In this document: one piece after another, positions 38,700 through 50,900 of the stretch
How positions within the stretch are numbered: the stretch's first letter is position 1
How the letters are laid out: every line of letters starts with the position of its first letter
NCBI GenBank assembly: GCA_028015205.1
Contig: CM051521.1
Coordinates: 94,898,513 to 94,962,512, forward strand
Reading direction: 5' to 3'
Length of the DNA stretch: 64,000 nt
From: Mytilisepta virgata
Lineage: Eukaryota > Mollusca > Bivalvia > Mytilida > Mytilidae
The notes under the pieces: generated by a model
The model's database searches: none
Seen by the model: the letters and a program-made list of their open reading frames with translations, nothing else
What the model was told of the DNA's origin: nothing
Translations under genes and position numbers: made by a program

Positions 38700-40276
38700 T
38701 TTTTAACCTTAGTAGATTCACAAAGCCAGATGTTGTCAGGATTTTGTAATTTTGTAAACTCTTTTAAAACATATGTGACAATAGTGATTAAATTGTGGTA
38801 GATTAGTTCACATATGATGTGTTTTTAAAACTATATAAAGTTTTTCAGGCCAAAGAGTACATACATGTATCTGATTACATACAACATTAAGTAACTTGCT
38901 TAAAATTTAAATAAAACAACTGTTAATATAAATATATATTTGATCAAATGTAGCCAAACTTTGGTGAATTGGTGTTGCAGTTTCAAAAAATTATTATTTA
39001 ATATTATTTTTCAAATCATGTGATCTTCTATCAGTGAGAGTTTATGACTGATGTAATGGTTCATATAGTATATTAATTAATCATAGAATAGAGTATGGAA
39101 ACTGGGAATGTGTCAAAGAGACAAATTTAACTCCCCAGAGATGCAACCACAGCACTTCATTATGCTTTTATAAAGTTAGTTATCCCTTTCTACATTTAAT
39201 TTGCCTTTAAGGGCTTATGACAGTAAATCAAGAAAGTTTATTTGATCAAGAATGCCATTATTATGTCATACTCAACTGTAATTTATCCATCTGAAATGTA
39301 ACTTGAAAAAGTGTTCTCCTTGTAGAACATTTAGAAGTTCCAAAAAATCTTTTCGTCCCAGGACCTTAATCAAAATTTTTAAATTTTACTGTATAACTAC
39401 ATACTATATCCAAAACCCAATATGAAGAAGCAGTTCTAAAGATATGCCTGAAATATAAACCTTAACAAAGGGCAAAATTCCAAAAATTTATAATGCATCT
39501 TCTATAAAGTATTTACAACCATTCATAATAAAATTGTAATCCCAAAAATGTAGGAGTTTTGACCACTGAACTGAAATTCATAATTTGGAAAGCTTATTGC
39601 ACATCTATCATTTATATATATTTTTTAATAAAATAAAAATATTGAAATAAGCAGATGTGCAATAAATTGCAGTAATATGCAAAAACTACTTTTTCTAGTA
39701 TAATGGCTGGATAGAAATAATGGTATAAAAACATTTTTCTCTTAAAATATTTGACCTTTTGGTACCAAACTACAGAAATGTTTCATGTTTCATGTTCATC
39801 AATCATCCAGGATGAAAAACCAGAATGAAAATGGAAAATTACCAAAAACATCATACCAAAACAAGCTTGTATTGGCCCTTGGTCTCAAGGTACATTAAGT
39901 CAGCATGAAATCTAAAACCTTCAAATCTTTAAATTACAAAAACATCTGGAATACATCATAAGTTTCATCTAGTGTAGTGCTCCGAGCTGCCTAACATTTA
40001 AATATTACATACAGGTTTTAATTGAATATAAAACAGGCTTAATGTTCTGAAAAAGCATAAAATGATGGGAAGAAGACAAAATCATGTGATAGACATTTAA
40101 AAGTTGTAATTTTGATATTCATTTTTTGTAATTATGATATTCATTCTAAGTTGACATGGAAACCAGGCCAAATAAATTTGTCCACATGTCTGCAAAGCTT
40201 AGTCAGAACTCTGCATGAAAAGGTATATTATGGGGAAATAAATATATGTTGAACTATAAATGCCATTGTGTTTTAG
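38700..40276. other. Non-coding; 3' flank of CEP20 short form or intron to alternative exon
   Basis: AT-rich. A perfect 13-bp inverted pair, TTATTGCACATCT at 39594-39606 and AGATGTGCAATAA at 39653-39665, brackets an AT-rich loop. No ORF is supported. Confidence 0.4.
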
Positions 40277-40380
40277 AAGTGTACGTGCCTGACATAAGTC
40301 CGCAGTTGGCCAATCAAATCGCTGAAAATCAAGAATTGGAACAAAAACTCATCAGTTCAAGAAGTTACTTCATTAATTAA
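40277..40380 (+). CDS. CEP20: Possible alternative last exon of CEP20
   Basis: TTTTAG acceptor at 40271-40276, then a frame in the same phase as the exon 4 donor (one base carried over), encoding EVYVPDISPQLANQIAENQE and continuing to SRSYFIN and stop at 40378-40380. Use in place of exon 5 would give a 181-aa protein, nearer to the roughly 174 aa of vertebrate CEP20 than the 163-aa form. The encoded tail has a coiled-coil-like, Glu/Gln-rich character. The splice is predicted only. Confidence 0.5.
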
Positions 40381-41620
40381 TAACTATTATACTGTAATTA
40401 GTCTTATATTCTTAAACATTTATGTTATGTGATATATTTATTTTTCATGTTGTATTGAATCAATTGGTAGATGTGATATTAATCATGTTAATGTTTTATT
40501 TTTTTATACATAAATGATGATTGTATATAAAAAATAGTAAACTCAAAAAGTAAAAGGTGTTTTTTTATGTTAATGCCTTTTGAGTCTTCTAGTACACATT
40601 TTGAATTTGTGTGCAAATTAAATTTTACAATTAAAGCTATGATTGATGTAATATTATCTATAATTTGTTAAAAACAGAAATAACAAAGTTATTTCATTTT
40701 CATTTGAATTTACTCATATATTCTGATTTTTAAGAATCTTGTTCCAGATATAATCAGGCAAATTTCATTTCCTCCCAAATTGCATAAAATATGTATTCAT
40801 TTTTACCTTTCAGGTAGATTTTAAAAAATCTGACGCCTTTTACTCTGCCCATATGAAAATTGAGCATTTACAGATGAACATACCGGTATTAATTTTTCAT
40901 TTCTTTTTGCTCCTAGTTTCCTTAGAGGAGTTTTAATCAGAGTTTTATAGCAGAACATATCAGACAAGACCGTCATTTAATATAATAAAAAAAATCTTTG
41001 AATATATATACAGTCCTCATAAAAAATTCCTAAAAGTCCAACCATTGGGTTCAACTTTGACCTGGATTGCAGTGTGAACTCCCTTGGATACATAAACTTC
41101 AAACCACTTACCCTCAAAAATGATAGCATTATGAGATAGAGAAATATATCAAAGAGTGTTTAAATTAGTATTGGGGATGTAATTAATCCTATACTAACCC
41201 TAAATAGATCACATTGCAAAAGAATAAGCCATATGCGTCATAAACGTTCCTTGGTTAATCTGAAAGATAGGTACACAAATTACAATTTGAAAACAATGCG
41301 CCACATGGTTTATTGACTGACTTGGTTCTATTCCTATTTCTCAATTACATAAAAAAAAATCATCGCGTAAATGTACTTTTACTTCACTAAAAATGTATCT
41401 CGATCCTATATTATTGGACCCAGTTTAGATTCATTGGGCCTAAGCTGTACAAACCCAGTACGACTGTACTTGGACTTAACTACATATCCTATTGGTCTTA
41501 AGGATAAGACTATGTCCTCTGCTCTCGTTCAACCAAGAAGGGATATAAAGCTCTCTAAAGGTATTTTGGTATAAATAGAAGTTTTTTAGTTTATCAATGG
41601 ACCATATTAAATTTATTTTT
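40381..41620. other. Intergenic
   Basis: No gene is supported. The 67-codon ORF at 41371-41574 has no recognisable domain. Confidence 0.35.
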
Positions 41621-41624
41621 ATCA

Positions 41625-43325
41625 TTTTTTTAATGTGCCATTGTAAGCTGTTGCAGTATTTTTGCGTCTGTCATCTGTCACATATCTGTAAACTTTAACA
41701 AAAATCTTCTCTGAAACCAGTCGGCCGATTGGATTGGAACTAATCATGACCAAAATAATTATTAGAATGTCTAGATTCAAAATTGTATTCGATAATGCCA
41801 TCGACCAACCAACATGGTCGCCGTTGCTATAAATAGAACACAGAGGTGAAACAGGCAAACTGGGAGTTTTTTTATAACCTCTGAAATTGGGACCAAATCT
41901 GGCAGTAATAGCCCTTAGGGAGCAACCAATTGATTTTTAGGGGGGGGGGGGGGGTCGGCTGCCTATTTTCTTCGTCAAATTTTTGGTTCTGGATTTTTAG
42001 CTTTTGCCATCACTTTCCGTCCGTCCACATTTCATCTTCTCCTCTGGCACCACCAGTCTAAATGGAACCAAACTTGGTAGGAATATTAATTGGATGGTTC
42101 TGTACAAAAGTTATGTTTTTGTGCCGATTGGATATATCAACATGGATATTGGGGGCAGATAATTCGTTCTCTTTAAAGCTCTTCTTGTCAGAAACTACCA
42201 AGCCAATTGAATTGATGTGCTGCATGAATGATCCTTGAATAAATCTCTACAAAAGATATGTTTTTGTGCTGATCGGAAATTCAAGATGACCGCCACAGCC
42301 GGACTTAGTTTAACATTGGACCCTATGGGGAAGTTTGTACAAAGGTCTTCTTGTCAGAAACGGGGATCATATAATACTGTCATATACAGTTCCTGTCAGA
42401 AACTAATTGAAATGTTTTTATGTATGAACAAGATGGTCGCCACAGTCAGACTTAGTTTAACATTGAACCCTATGGGAAATTTGTACAAATGTCTTCTTGT
42501 CAGAAAGTACTAATTAAGCCAATTGAGATAATTTTATGTATGAACAAGCATTGGATGAACCTCTACAAAATGTATATTATGTTTTTTTTGTGTCGATCGG
42601 AAACTCAAGATGGCCCCCACAGCCGGACTTAGTTTAACATTGGACCCAAAGGGGAATTTTATACAAAGTTCTTCTTGTCAGAAACTGCCAAGTCAATTGA
42701 TATTTTTTTGATGTGTGAATGATCATTTGATAGACCACAAGACTACAAAACTGTTGTATTATGTGTCGATCGGGAATGCAATATGGTAACCACATACTCT
42801 GATTTAATGAAACTTTCTCAGATTCCTAACTATACAATGCCATTGTGCACCTCCTACTCTGTTTTTTTTTTTGGGGGGGGGGGGGGGGTTTCCTTTCCTT
42901 GTGCTTTTATATGGGGGATATGAGGGTACCTGTTTGTATCCGCAACTCCGCCTAAACCACTTATCATAATTTAATGAGGCTTTAATGCCATTGTGCGCCT
43001 CCTATTTTGTTTATTTGTCAAAATCATGTTTGGGGTTTCTTTTTCCAAAACATGTACGTTGCAAGTGATGGGGGTATCCTTTTGTGTGCTTTTATCACAG
43101 TACCTCTAGTTTTCATTTAAATCAAAAAAATTCCTGATTGACACAGGTCCCAGGTTTTTTTTTCACACCTAAAGTGATCCTGTCTGTATTCTGGTCCTTT
43201 TTTATTTGAAATTTGAACCTAGCCCACAGGAAATTAACTAGATCCTATTACCAATTGAAACCAAACATTTTATTCTGTTGATGAGCAAATGAAATCCAGC
43301 GATATAGGCTCCTTGGAGCCTTTAG
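41625..43325. repeat. Tandem-core element(s) of the GACTTAGTTTAACATTG family
   Basis: Units with GGACTTAGTTTAACATTGG at about 42301, 42449 and 42627, the same family as 2600-3425 but rearranged. Several poly-G runs (41941-41954 and 42873-42889). A likely end is at about 43294-43325, GCGATATAGGCTCCTTGGAG, a hairpin like those near 4262 and 62350. Confidence 0.65.
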
Positions 43326-43599
43326 TTTATTTCTTAATCAGTTTCGAATATATTTTCGTCGTCACCTTACATGTTTTATCTGTTTTGATACTATGGATAC
43401 AGTTCATGATGGGCTCTTCAATTTTCTGAGGCTCAACGGCAGACTTCCTAGTATTCTTTTATATGATCCTTTGATGGTTAGTTGGCATTTGATCATTTTG
43501 TCTCTTACCTATCTTTTGTATATTTATTTGTATACCACTTGAACAAATTAGGGGGATTTAACCCATCTGCATGAAGAGCTTCCCCTTCTCAAAGGCTGA

Positions 43600-44700
43600 A
43601 TGGAGCCTTTTTGTCCCCCGCCGCAAAGCAACGGAGGGACATGTTAATGGTATCCGTCCCGTCCACAACACCTTGTGGACGCATCTCCTCTGATCCATTT
43701 GTTGGATTACTTCCATATCTGGTAGGATTTATTGTTATGAAGTGTAGATGTGCATATTATAATAAAATGCTCCGCTGGGCGCAGCTTGATACGACCGCAG
43801 AGGTCGAACCCTGAACAGTTGGGGCAAGTATGGACACATCATTCAAGCTTGATACAACATTGAATTTGGATTGTGAATAAATATTTGACACAGCATATGT
43901 TTCTGACACAGAATTAATGTGTTGTAAGAACTTAAAATTTTTTAATTTACCTATTCAAACCATATCAGTATTATTTGATTTTATATATAAATCCCAAATA
44001 ACCAATTGAAAATGGCATTATAGATGAGATAAACAAAAAACTTTCATCAGCACATTTTATATTGGCAAATTTCCAATGAAGTTCATTAAACTAATAATGT
44101 GCAATTGAAGAATTTGACACATAATATGTTTCTGACACAGAATAATTGAATTGAAAGAATTTATAATTGGTCATATGTTTTTAATTTATATTGAAGTTGT
44201 TGTTTCTTGTGCAATACAATATGCTGTTTAGAATTCCCCCACCCCCCCCAAAAAAAAAAAATTACCCCTTTTTTATAGATTTGGACCAACTGAAAAATAT
44301 CGCCCATAATAAAACTGGACAGATAAAAATATTAAATTTGTGATATTAAAATGAAAGAGTTATCTCTCTTTCTGCACACTGTCTTATGATGTAGATATTT
44401 TTATAATTTGGTTGTCATATTTGCTATAAATCATATGTAATTGTTAGAATTTTTGTATGTTATTATTATATAATTTTAAAATTTATGTCCAACGAACTTC
44501 ATTAAACTAAAGATATTGGCAAATTTCCAATGGAATTTGTTAAAATATTTGATACATAATAGGTTTATGACACAGAATAAGTGAAATCAAAAAACTTAGA
44601 ATTGGTCATATGATTTGAATTTATATTCAACTTTTTTCTTCTTGTGCAATACAATATGCTGTGGATAAATGCCCCACCCCCCCCCCCCCAAAAAAAAAAC
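43600..44700. repeat. Dispersed repeat with about 440-bp internal duplication
   Basis: Blocks with GTTTCTGACACAGAATAA-type phrases at about 43900, 44130 and 44565 and TTGTGCAATACAATATGCTG at 44208 and 44642, each followed by a C-rich run. A 67-codon ORF at 43611 lies in this repeat and is not a gene. Confidence 0.6.
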
Positions 44701-44789
44701 AAGAGGCTGTCGAATGACAGCAAACCGGATTTTCCTGCAACAAATGACCTTTGCATGGAAACGACGACTTGAACTGCCTTTTTTCAATT

Positions 44790-45770
44790 TTTTAGAACCA
44801 TAACTCCTGAACGGTGAAAGTGAAAATCGTCAATATCGGAACGGTGAAAGTGGAAATCGTCAATATCGAACTTGACCTCCATTTTGTCATCAGTAACAAC
44901 ATATTAAAATTTGAAAAGCTTTGGTTGAACAGTTCATAAGTTATCACACGGACACCACTGGGAAAGCCATTTTTCAAGCTTTCAAGAACCATAACTCCTG
45001 AACGGTGAAAGTGAAAATCGTCAATATCGAACTTGACCTCCATTTTGTCATCAATAACAACATATTAAAATTTGAAAAGCTTTGGTTGAACAGTTCATAA
45101 GTTATCAAACGGACACCACTGGAAAAGCCATTTTTCAATCTTTCAAGAACCATAACTCTCGAACGGTGAAAGTGAAAATCGTCAATATCAAACTTGACCT
45201 CCATTTTGTCATCAGTAACAACATATTAAAATTTGAAAAGCTTTGGTTGAACAGTTCATAAGTTATCACACGGACACCACTGGGAAAGCCATTTTTCAAT
45301 CTTTCAAGAACCATAACTCATGAACGGTGAAAGTCAAAATCGTCAATATCGAACATGACCTCCATTTTGTCATCAGTAACAACATATTAAAATTTGAAAA
45401 GCTTTGGTTGAACAATTCATAAGTTATCACACGGACACCACTGGGAAAGCCATTTTTCAATCTTTCAAGAACCATAACTCCTGAACGGTGAAAGTGAAAA
45501 TCGTCAATATCGAACATGACCTCCATTTTGTCATCAGTAACAACATATTAAAATTTGAAAAGCTTTGGTTGAACAGTTCATAAGTTATCAAACGGACACC
45601 ACTGGAAAAGCCATTTTCCAATCTTTCAAGAACCATAACTCTTGAATGGTGAAAGTGAAAATCGTCAATATCGAACTTGACCTCCATTTTGTCATCAGTA
45701 ACAACATATTAAAATTTGAAAAGCTTTGGTTGAACAGTTCATAAGTTATTGCACGGACACTGTTTGGCAG
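44790..45770. repeat. 161-bp satellite array (about 6 units)
   Basis: Units carry AAGAACCATAACTC, GAACGGTGAAAGTGAAAATC, ACTTGACCTCCATTTTGTCA and TTGAAAAGCTTTGGTTGAAC. Spacing between equivalent points is 161 bp. The first unit has a small internal duplication. Flanks AACCGGATTTTCCTG (44723) and GAAAATCCGGTTAA (45831) are inverted, and CCGCCCGTCCGCCCGCC lies at the right edge. Confidence 0.88.
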
Positions 45771-46309
45771 CCGCCCGTCCGCCCGCCCGCCCGCCGTACA
45801 TCACCAATTTAATAACCGATATTTTCCTATGAAAATCCGGTTAAAAATTACCCCTTTTTTATCTTTAATTTTGGACCCCAATTTGAACCAACTTGAAAAC
45901 TGGGCCCATAATAACAAAACTAAGTACAAATCTGAAATGAGAAAAAAATTTTCCCCACCCCCCGCCAATTTAATATTTACCCCATAAATTTTGACCCCCC
46001 CCCCCCCCCACTTTCCCTTTTTCAAAAAAAAAAATCTTTCCCTCAAGATAATGTCATAATCCCTATTCAAAATTATCATGAAGTTTGCAAACATAATTAA
46101 ACATTTAAATACATCATTGAAGTCTTAAAATAAAAAATGACATGGCTAAAATTAATATTAATTCATAGTAAGTTCTAAAAATAAATTGACAGCTATAAAT
46201 CACCCCAAAAACAATCAACATTTCTTTATACATAATTGAATCATACACAATATTTTACTTTAAATGTGTTTGGAATATGTTTGGATTACCTTCCTTAGCC
46301 CACCAAGCT

Positions 46310-46740
46310 AATATCATAGATTTCTATTTATTTATACTACAGTTATTGTGCAAAAACCAAGAAAAATGCTTATTTGGGCCCTTTTTTAGCCCCTAATTCC
46401 TAAACTGTTGGGATCAAAACTCCAAAAAATGATCATAAACCTTGTGTTAAAATTTCATAGATTTCTATTTACTTATACTAGACTTATTGTGCGAAAACCA
46501 AGAAAAATGCTTATTGGACCCTTTTTTGGCCCCTAATTCTTAAACTTTTGGGACCAAAACTCCCAAAAACAATCCCAACCTTCCTTTTGTGGTCATAAAC
46601 CTTGTGTTTAAATTTCGTAGATTTCTATTAACTTATACTACATTTATAGTGCGAAAACCAAATGTCTACAGACTCCGACGGACGACGACGCCAACGTCAT
46701 ACCAATATACGACCGCAAAAATTTTGCGGTCGTATAAAAA
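46310..46740. repeat. Tandem-core element ending in a perfect palindrome
   Basis: TAGATTTCTATT recurs at about 46316, 46458 and 46618. The right end has a 13-bp-stem palindrome (TACGACCGCAAAA, one base, then its reverse complement) at about 46710-46736. Confidence 0.7.
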
Positions 46741-46744
46741 CTGT

Positions 46745-47944
46745 CAGATTGGAACCATATACATTTTACAAACAAGTTATGTTTGTAATAGTCATACCAT
46801 AACTGCCAACATTCCTTTTGCTTGATATTTAGCTGTTTTTGTGTTATATACTGTTTTCCTTCAATGTATTTAGATTTTTTATAATCCAAGTGGCTAAATG
46901 TAGCAGTCTTGTTTTATTTTGATATCTGCTTATAGTTTGTCTCATGGGCATGTACCCACACCCCTTCTGTACTATGGTGACTCAAATGTGGCCGATCTGT
47001 TGAGAATATTACAGTGAAAATTCATTGATATATCAAAGGTTCTTGAGAAATACACTAAATGCAACAATTTGGCAAGAGTCACTCTACCAAATAATTCAGG
47101 TTATAACAACTCAAATTTTGCAAATTTCTGCCGGGAATAAATCTATGCAAGCAGGTCACTATTGGCTTTATCCCTATATGTGGAGTTTGCTTCCAAAAGG
47201 TTCATCATTGTATAACATTATCTATACAGACAAAAAGTTTTTTCAAATCTGTTTATTAACTGAAAGAACTTTGGTTAAATTAATGTAAACAATTTCAATT
47301 AAACATTTTGCAAACAATAGTTCACAAAATCACATATATATATACGGAACAGAATTTACACTGTCACAGCAATGGAAATCATATGAAAAATACCTGTCAC
47401 AGTGAACATTTTATTTCAATATTTCTCTCATGTTACACAAACATTCTCTCCCTCCCTTTATTTACATGATCACTTTCTCTTCCATTCCTATTTACAAGAC
47501 AGACCTGATTTTGACAACTGTGTGAAAAGGGTGAAAAAGATGCTTTGGCAGCCATTTTACTATGTATAATAAAAGAACCGTAATGGACAAATATGAACTT
47601 CCAAAAGCAGAAGAAAATCAGGTCTTACAAGAGTTAATAAAATCTTTTTGGATCATGTCGTTAATAAAATAAATATCAAGGCAGTGAACTGTTTTACTAA
47701 CAGGAATATATGAAGTATAAAAAATCATATGTGAAAATAATTTTAACAGTAATATACTTAACAACTGAGGCACAATATGCACCAAATGCGACAACACATT
47801 TAATATGTAACATTATATAAGTGATAATTATGAAATTATGATCAACTGGTTACATGTAAAAAGCAGTCGGGTATCAGATTTAAAGTAAACACTACTACTG
47901 ACAACCCAAACATTCAACCCCATCACTCAATGACAGTTTCATCT
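46745..47944. other. Intergenic, includes SLC25A38 3' UTR
   Basis: AT-rich sequence between the tandem-core element and the SLC25A38 stop. No ORF is supported; the 87-codon frame at 47025 has no domain. Confidence 0.4.
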
Positions 47945-50900
47945 TTATTTAAGTCCACATTTCCTTGACACCTGCAATACAAAAATGTATTTTCATTAAA
48001 TACATATCATTCCAAAATTATATTTTCAATAAAATCTGTGGTAAAATCAAATCAATGGTAAAATAATCTACTGGTACTATTTTTTTATGCCCTGCCTGTA
48101 AGGCAGGCCGGGCATACAGTTCTTCAGTCAATGTGTCCGTCCTTCTGTCCATCTGAATGTCCGTCCGTACGAGGTTAAGGTTTAAGGTAGTTTTTCATGA
48201 AGGAGTTATGGCATCATCCTAAAACTTTGTACATGGATAGCTTGTGATATGAACAGCAACACTTTGATGTGAAACAGATGCTGTGACCTTGAGGTCATGG
48301 GTCATCGACTTTGAATTTCTTTATGGAATTTCAATATTAGAATCCAAATTTAGGTTCAGGTTTAAGGTAGTTTTTTTTATGAAGGAGTTATGGTATCATC
48401 ATGAAATTGCCAACTTGTAAAGGTTAAAGTGTTTCTGACTAACATTGCCACAATTGGCCCAAATGAATTAATTGTTGACTGTTTTTGTGTTCTGTATTTC
48501 CGTCAGGTTACTTGTGACCCATACGAAAGTACTGTAAACAAACCTCTTCATAGATTGTCCAGGCCATTGCTGCCATCAATGTTCGTCTTAACGTTCTAGG
48601 TACTATTCCTCGCAAAAATCCATCTAATCCATCTCTCTGTAAAATTATAAAAATGAATGAAAAATGAGTTTCAAGAGCAATAACTTAACTTTTAAATGCT
48701 AAGCAATATTTATATTTTTGTAGAAAGGGTCATAAAAACATTACATTTCATGATGACTTTTTGTTTTTTCTTGAAAAGCACCAGGAATTTCCTTTCATAA
48801 GAAAAAACAAACTTACATTGTGTTTTTTATATATTACATAAAAGAACTTAAGTTATACAGTATAACAGTGATATTGTTGTCTATTTTCAAAACTACCTCT
48901 ACCCTTTTTTTTTGGGAAAATGCATCGTTTTTTGGGGAAATTGGGAAATTTTGAATAAGAATTAATTGTACTAAAAGTTGCATTTGAAGACAAGACTGAG
49001 CTTTATATAATTGATAAGGCAAGTCATATCAGTTCAGAAGTAAAGCCAAGTATACTTCAGCTCATATTTTTGCGAAGAAAATTTTCTTTGATCCATTTTT
49101 ACAACAGAACTTTCACAGACACTGACAGGAGCTGTTGCAGTCTCAGAGATAGCTATGGGTGCAGAAACTTTCTTAATTGTAGACTGATTATTGTCAACAT
49201 TACTGTCATTTGTTTCATTACAAACTTCTTTTATTATGTATTCTATAGCTTGTTCGACTTCCGATTCGATTGTAGATGATTCATCATTGACTTTAATAAC
49301 TTTATTCATTTGTTTAAACACATCTCCAATCTTTTGTAGACCTTTGCTGTCTTTCTTGCGGAGTTTTTTAATGTAATATTTAGAATTGTGAGACATTTTA
49401 ACCGGAAAGGAACGGATACAATGACGGTATATAATACATTGAAAACCACGTGTGTTACAAACACCGCGATGATTCGAATCAGAATCCCTGATCTCAAAAA
49501 CGCTTTTATTATATCAAAATAATAACATGAATACGAAATTTACGTATCATTACTACCGATGCCATCACTGTTTGGGAAAAATGTACAACTTATTGGGAGG
49601 AATTTTAAGCCATTTTATTTTGTAATTGGGAATTTTCTCTAGGGGAAAAAGCCGAATATCGGCGGTAATTTGAGGCTAACAATATCACTGTATAATGACA
49701 TGTAATTCAGGGATATCACAATATCAGCATTTTACCTGATAAATGAACATTACAGTCTGTCTTAGTTTCTTATGTGTTGCTGAATCTAACTGCATATGTG
49801 TTTTTACAACATCAGCAGGTTGAGTTAACATGGAGGCCATCATCCCAGCTGCAATCCCAGACAGAAAATAAAAAGCAGGAAGCTGACTTTCATTTTGAAT
49901 GCCTGAAAAAGAGTAAAAACGTGCCAAGGCTAAGAGATTACTGAAGCTAAACATGTTAATGGTTCCAACTATTCAATTTTCTTTCAAACATCAAGTTAAT
50001 ATACTGAAGACTAGCTTTTGGAATAACCCTACTTTTGCAAGATTTATGTATACTTGCAAATACCAAATTCATCATTATTTTAAAAAACATATCAAAAGAA
50101 ATCTTTTAAAATAGAAAGGATAAAGATCATAGATCAACAAGTTTTGCAGGAGACTTTCATTCTGTACATGCTAGCTTCCTGCAAACCACTAGATAATTAC
50201 TGAAGGTGAAACACAAAACCAAATGAGGTATTTACATATTATCATCAGCGTTTTTCTTCTTAACAACAGTATACTGAAAAAAAATCTATGATCTCTATTA
50301 TAAATAAGACTTTTGAAAGTTGTACGAACCAGGATTTTAAATACTAGCACTGTAAGGTTATTCCATAAGCTAGACATTACTGCAGTAACTCTTGGACCCT
50401 TTTTAAATTTGAATTTTGAGATGTCACTGAAGAAGTGAATAGAAAGGCTTCTATAAGAATATTTCAAGGATCAATTCCTTTTCACCTGTGAGTGAAACAA
50501 ATGCCTTTCCAAGTTACTATGACAATCAGCTTTTGTTTACCAAATAAAGATTTAAAATTGTCATCACCTTGTACTTCTTGCAGAAAAAAACATGCAAAAA
50601 ATGCTATAATACACAACAAACTGATTGGTTTGGTCCGTGCATCACCCCTTAGAAACAGGAGAGTTACAAGATCATATCAGAGCACCTAGTTGCATATGGA
50701 CATTATCATTATATTATACTGTTTATTTATGAACAGCAGATGGATTCAAAGTTAGTATCATGGTATGAACAATCAAATTTAAGTATATTTGATATATTTT
50801 AAAATTTCTCTTTTAAACATTAGTCAACATGTGTAATTTTCCTGTTTTCCATGACTTGAATACATCAATACATCAGTTACAGTTTAGAGTTGCAAGTTCA

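Noticed and set aside
43611..43814. 67-codon ORF
   Set aside because: Located in a dispersed repeat containing GCGCAGCTTGATACGACC-type sequence; no domain.
44792..45687. Overlapping 76-83-codon minus-strand frames
   Set aside because: Repeated every 161 bp within the satellite; no independent coding evidence.
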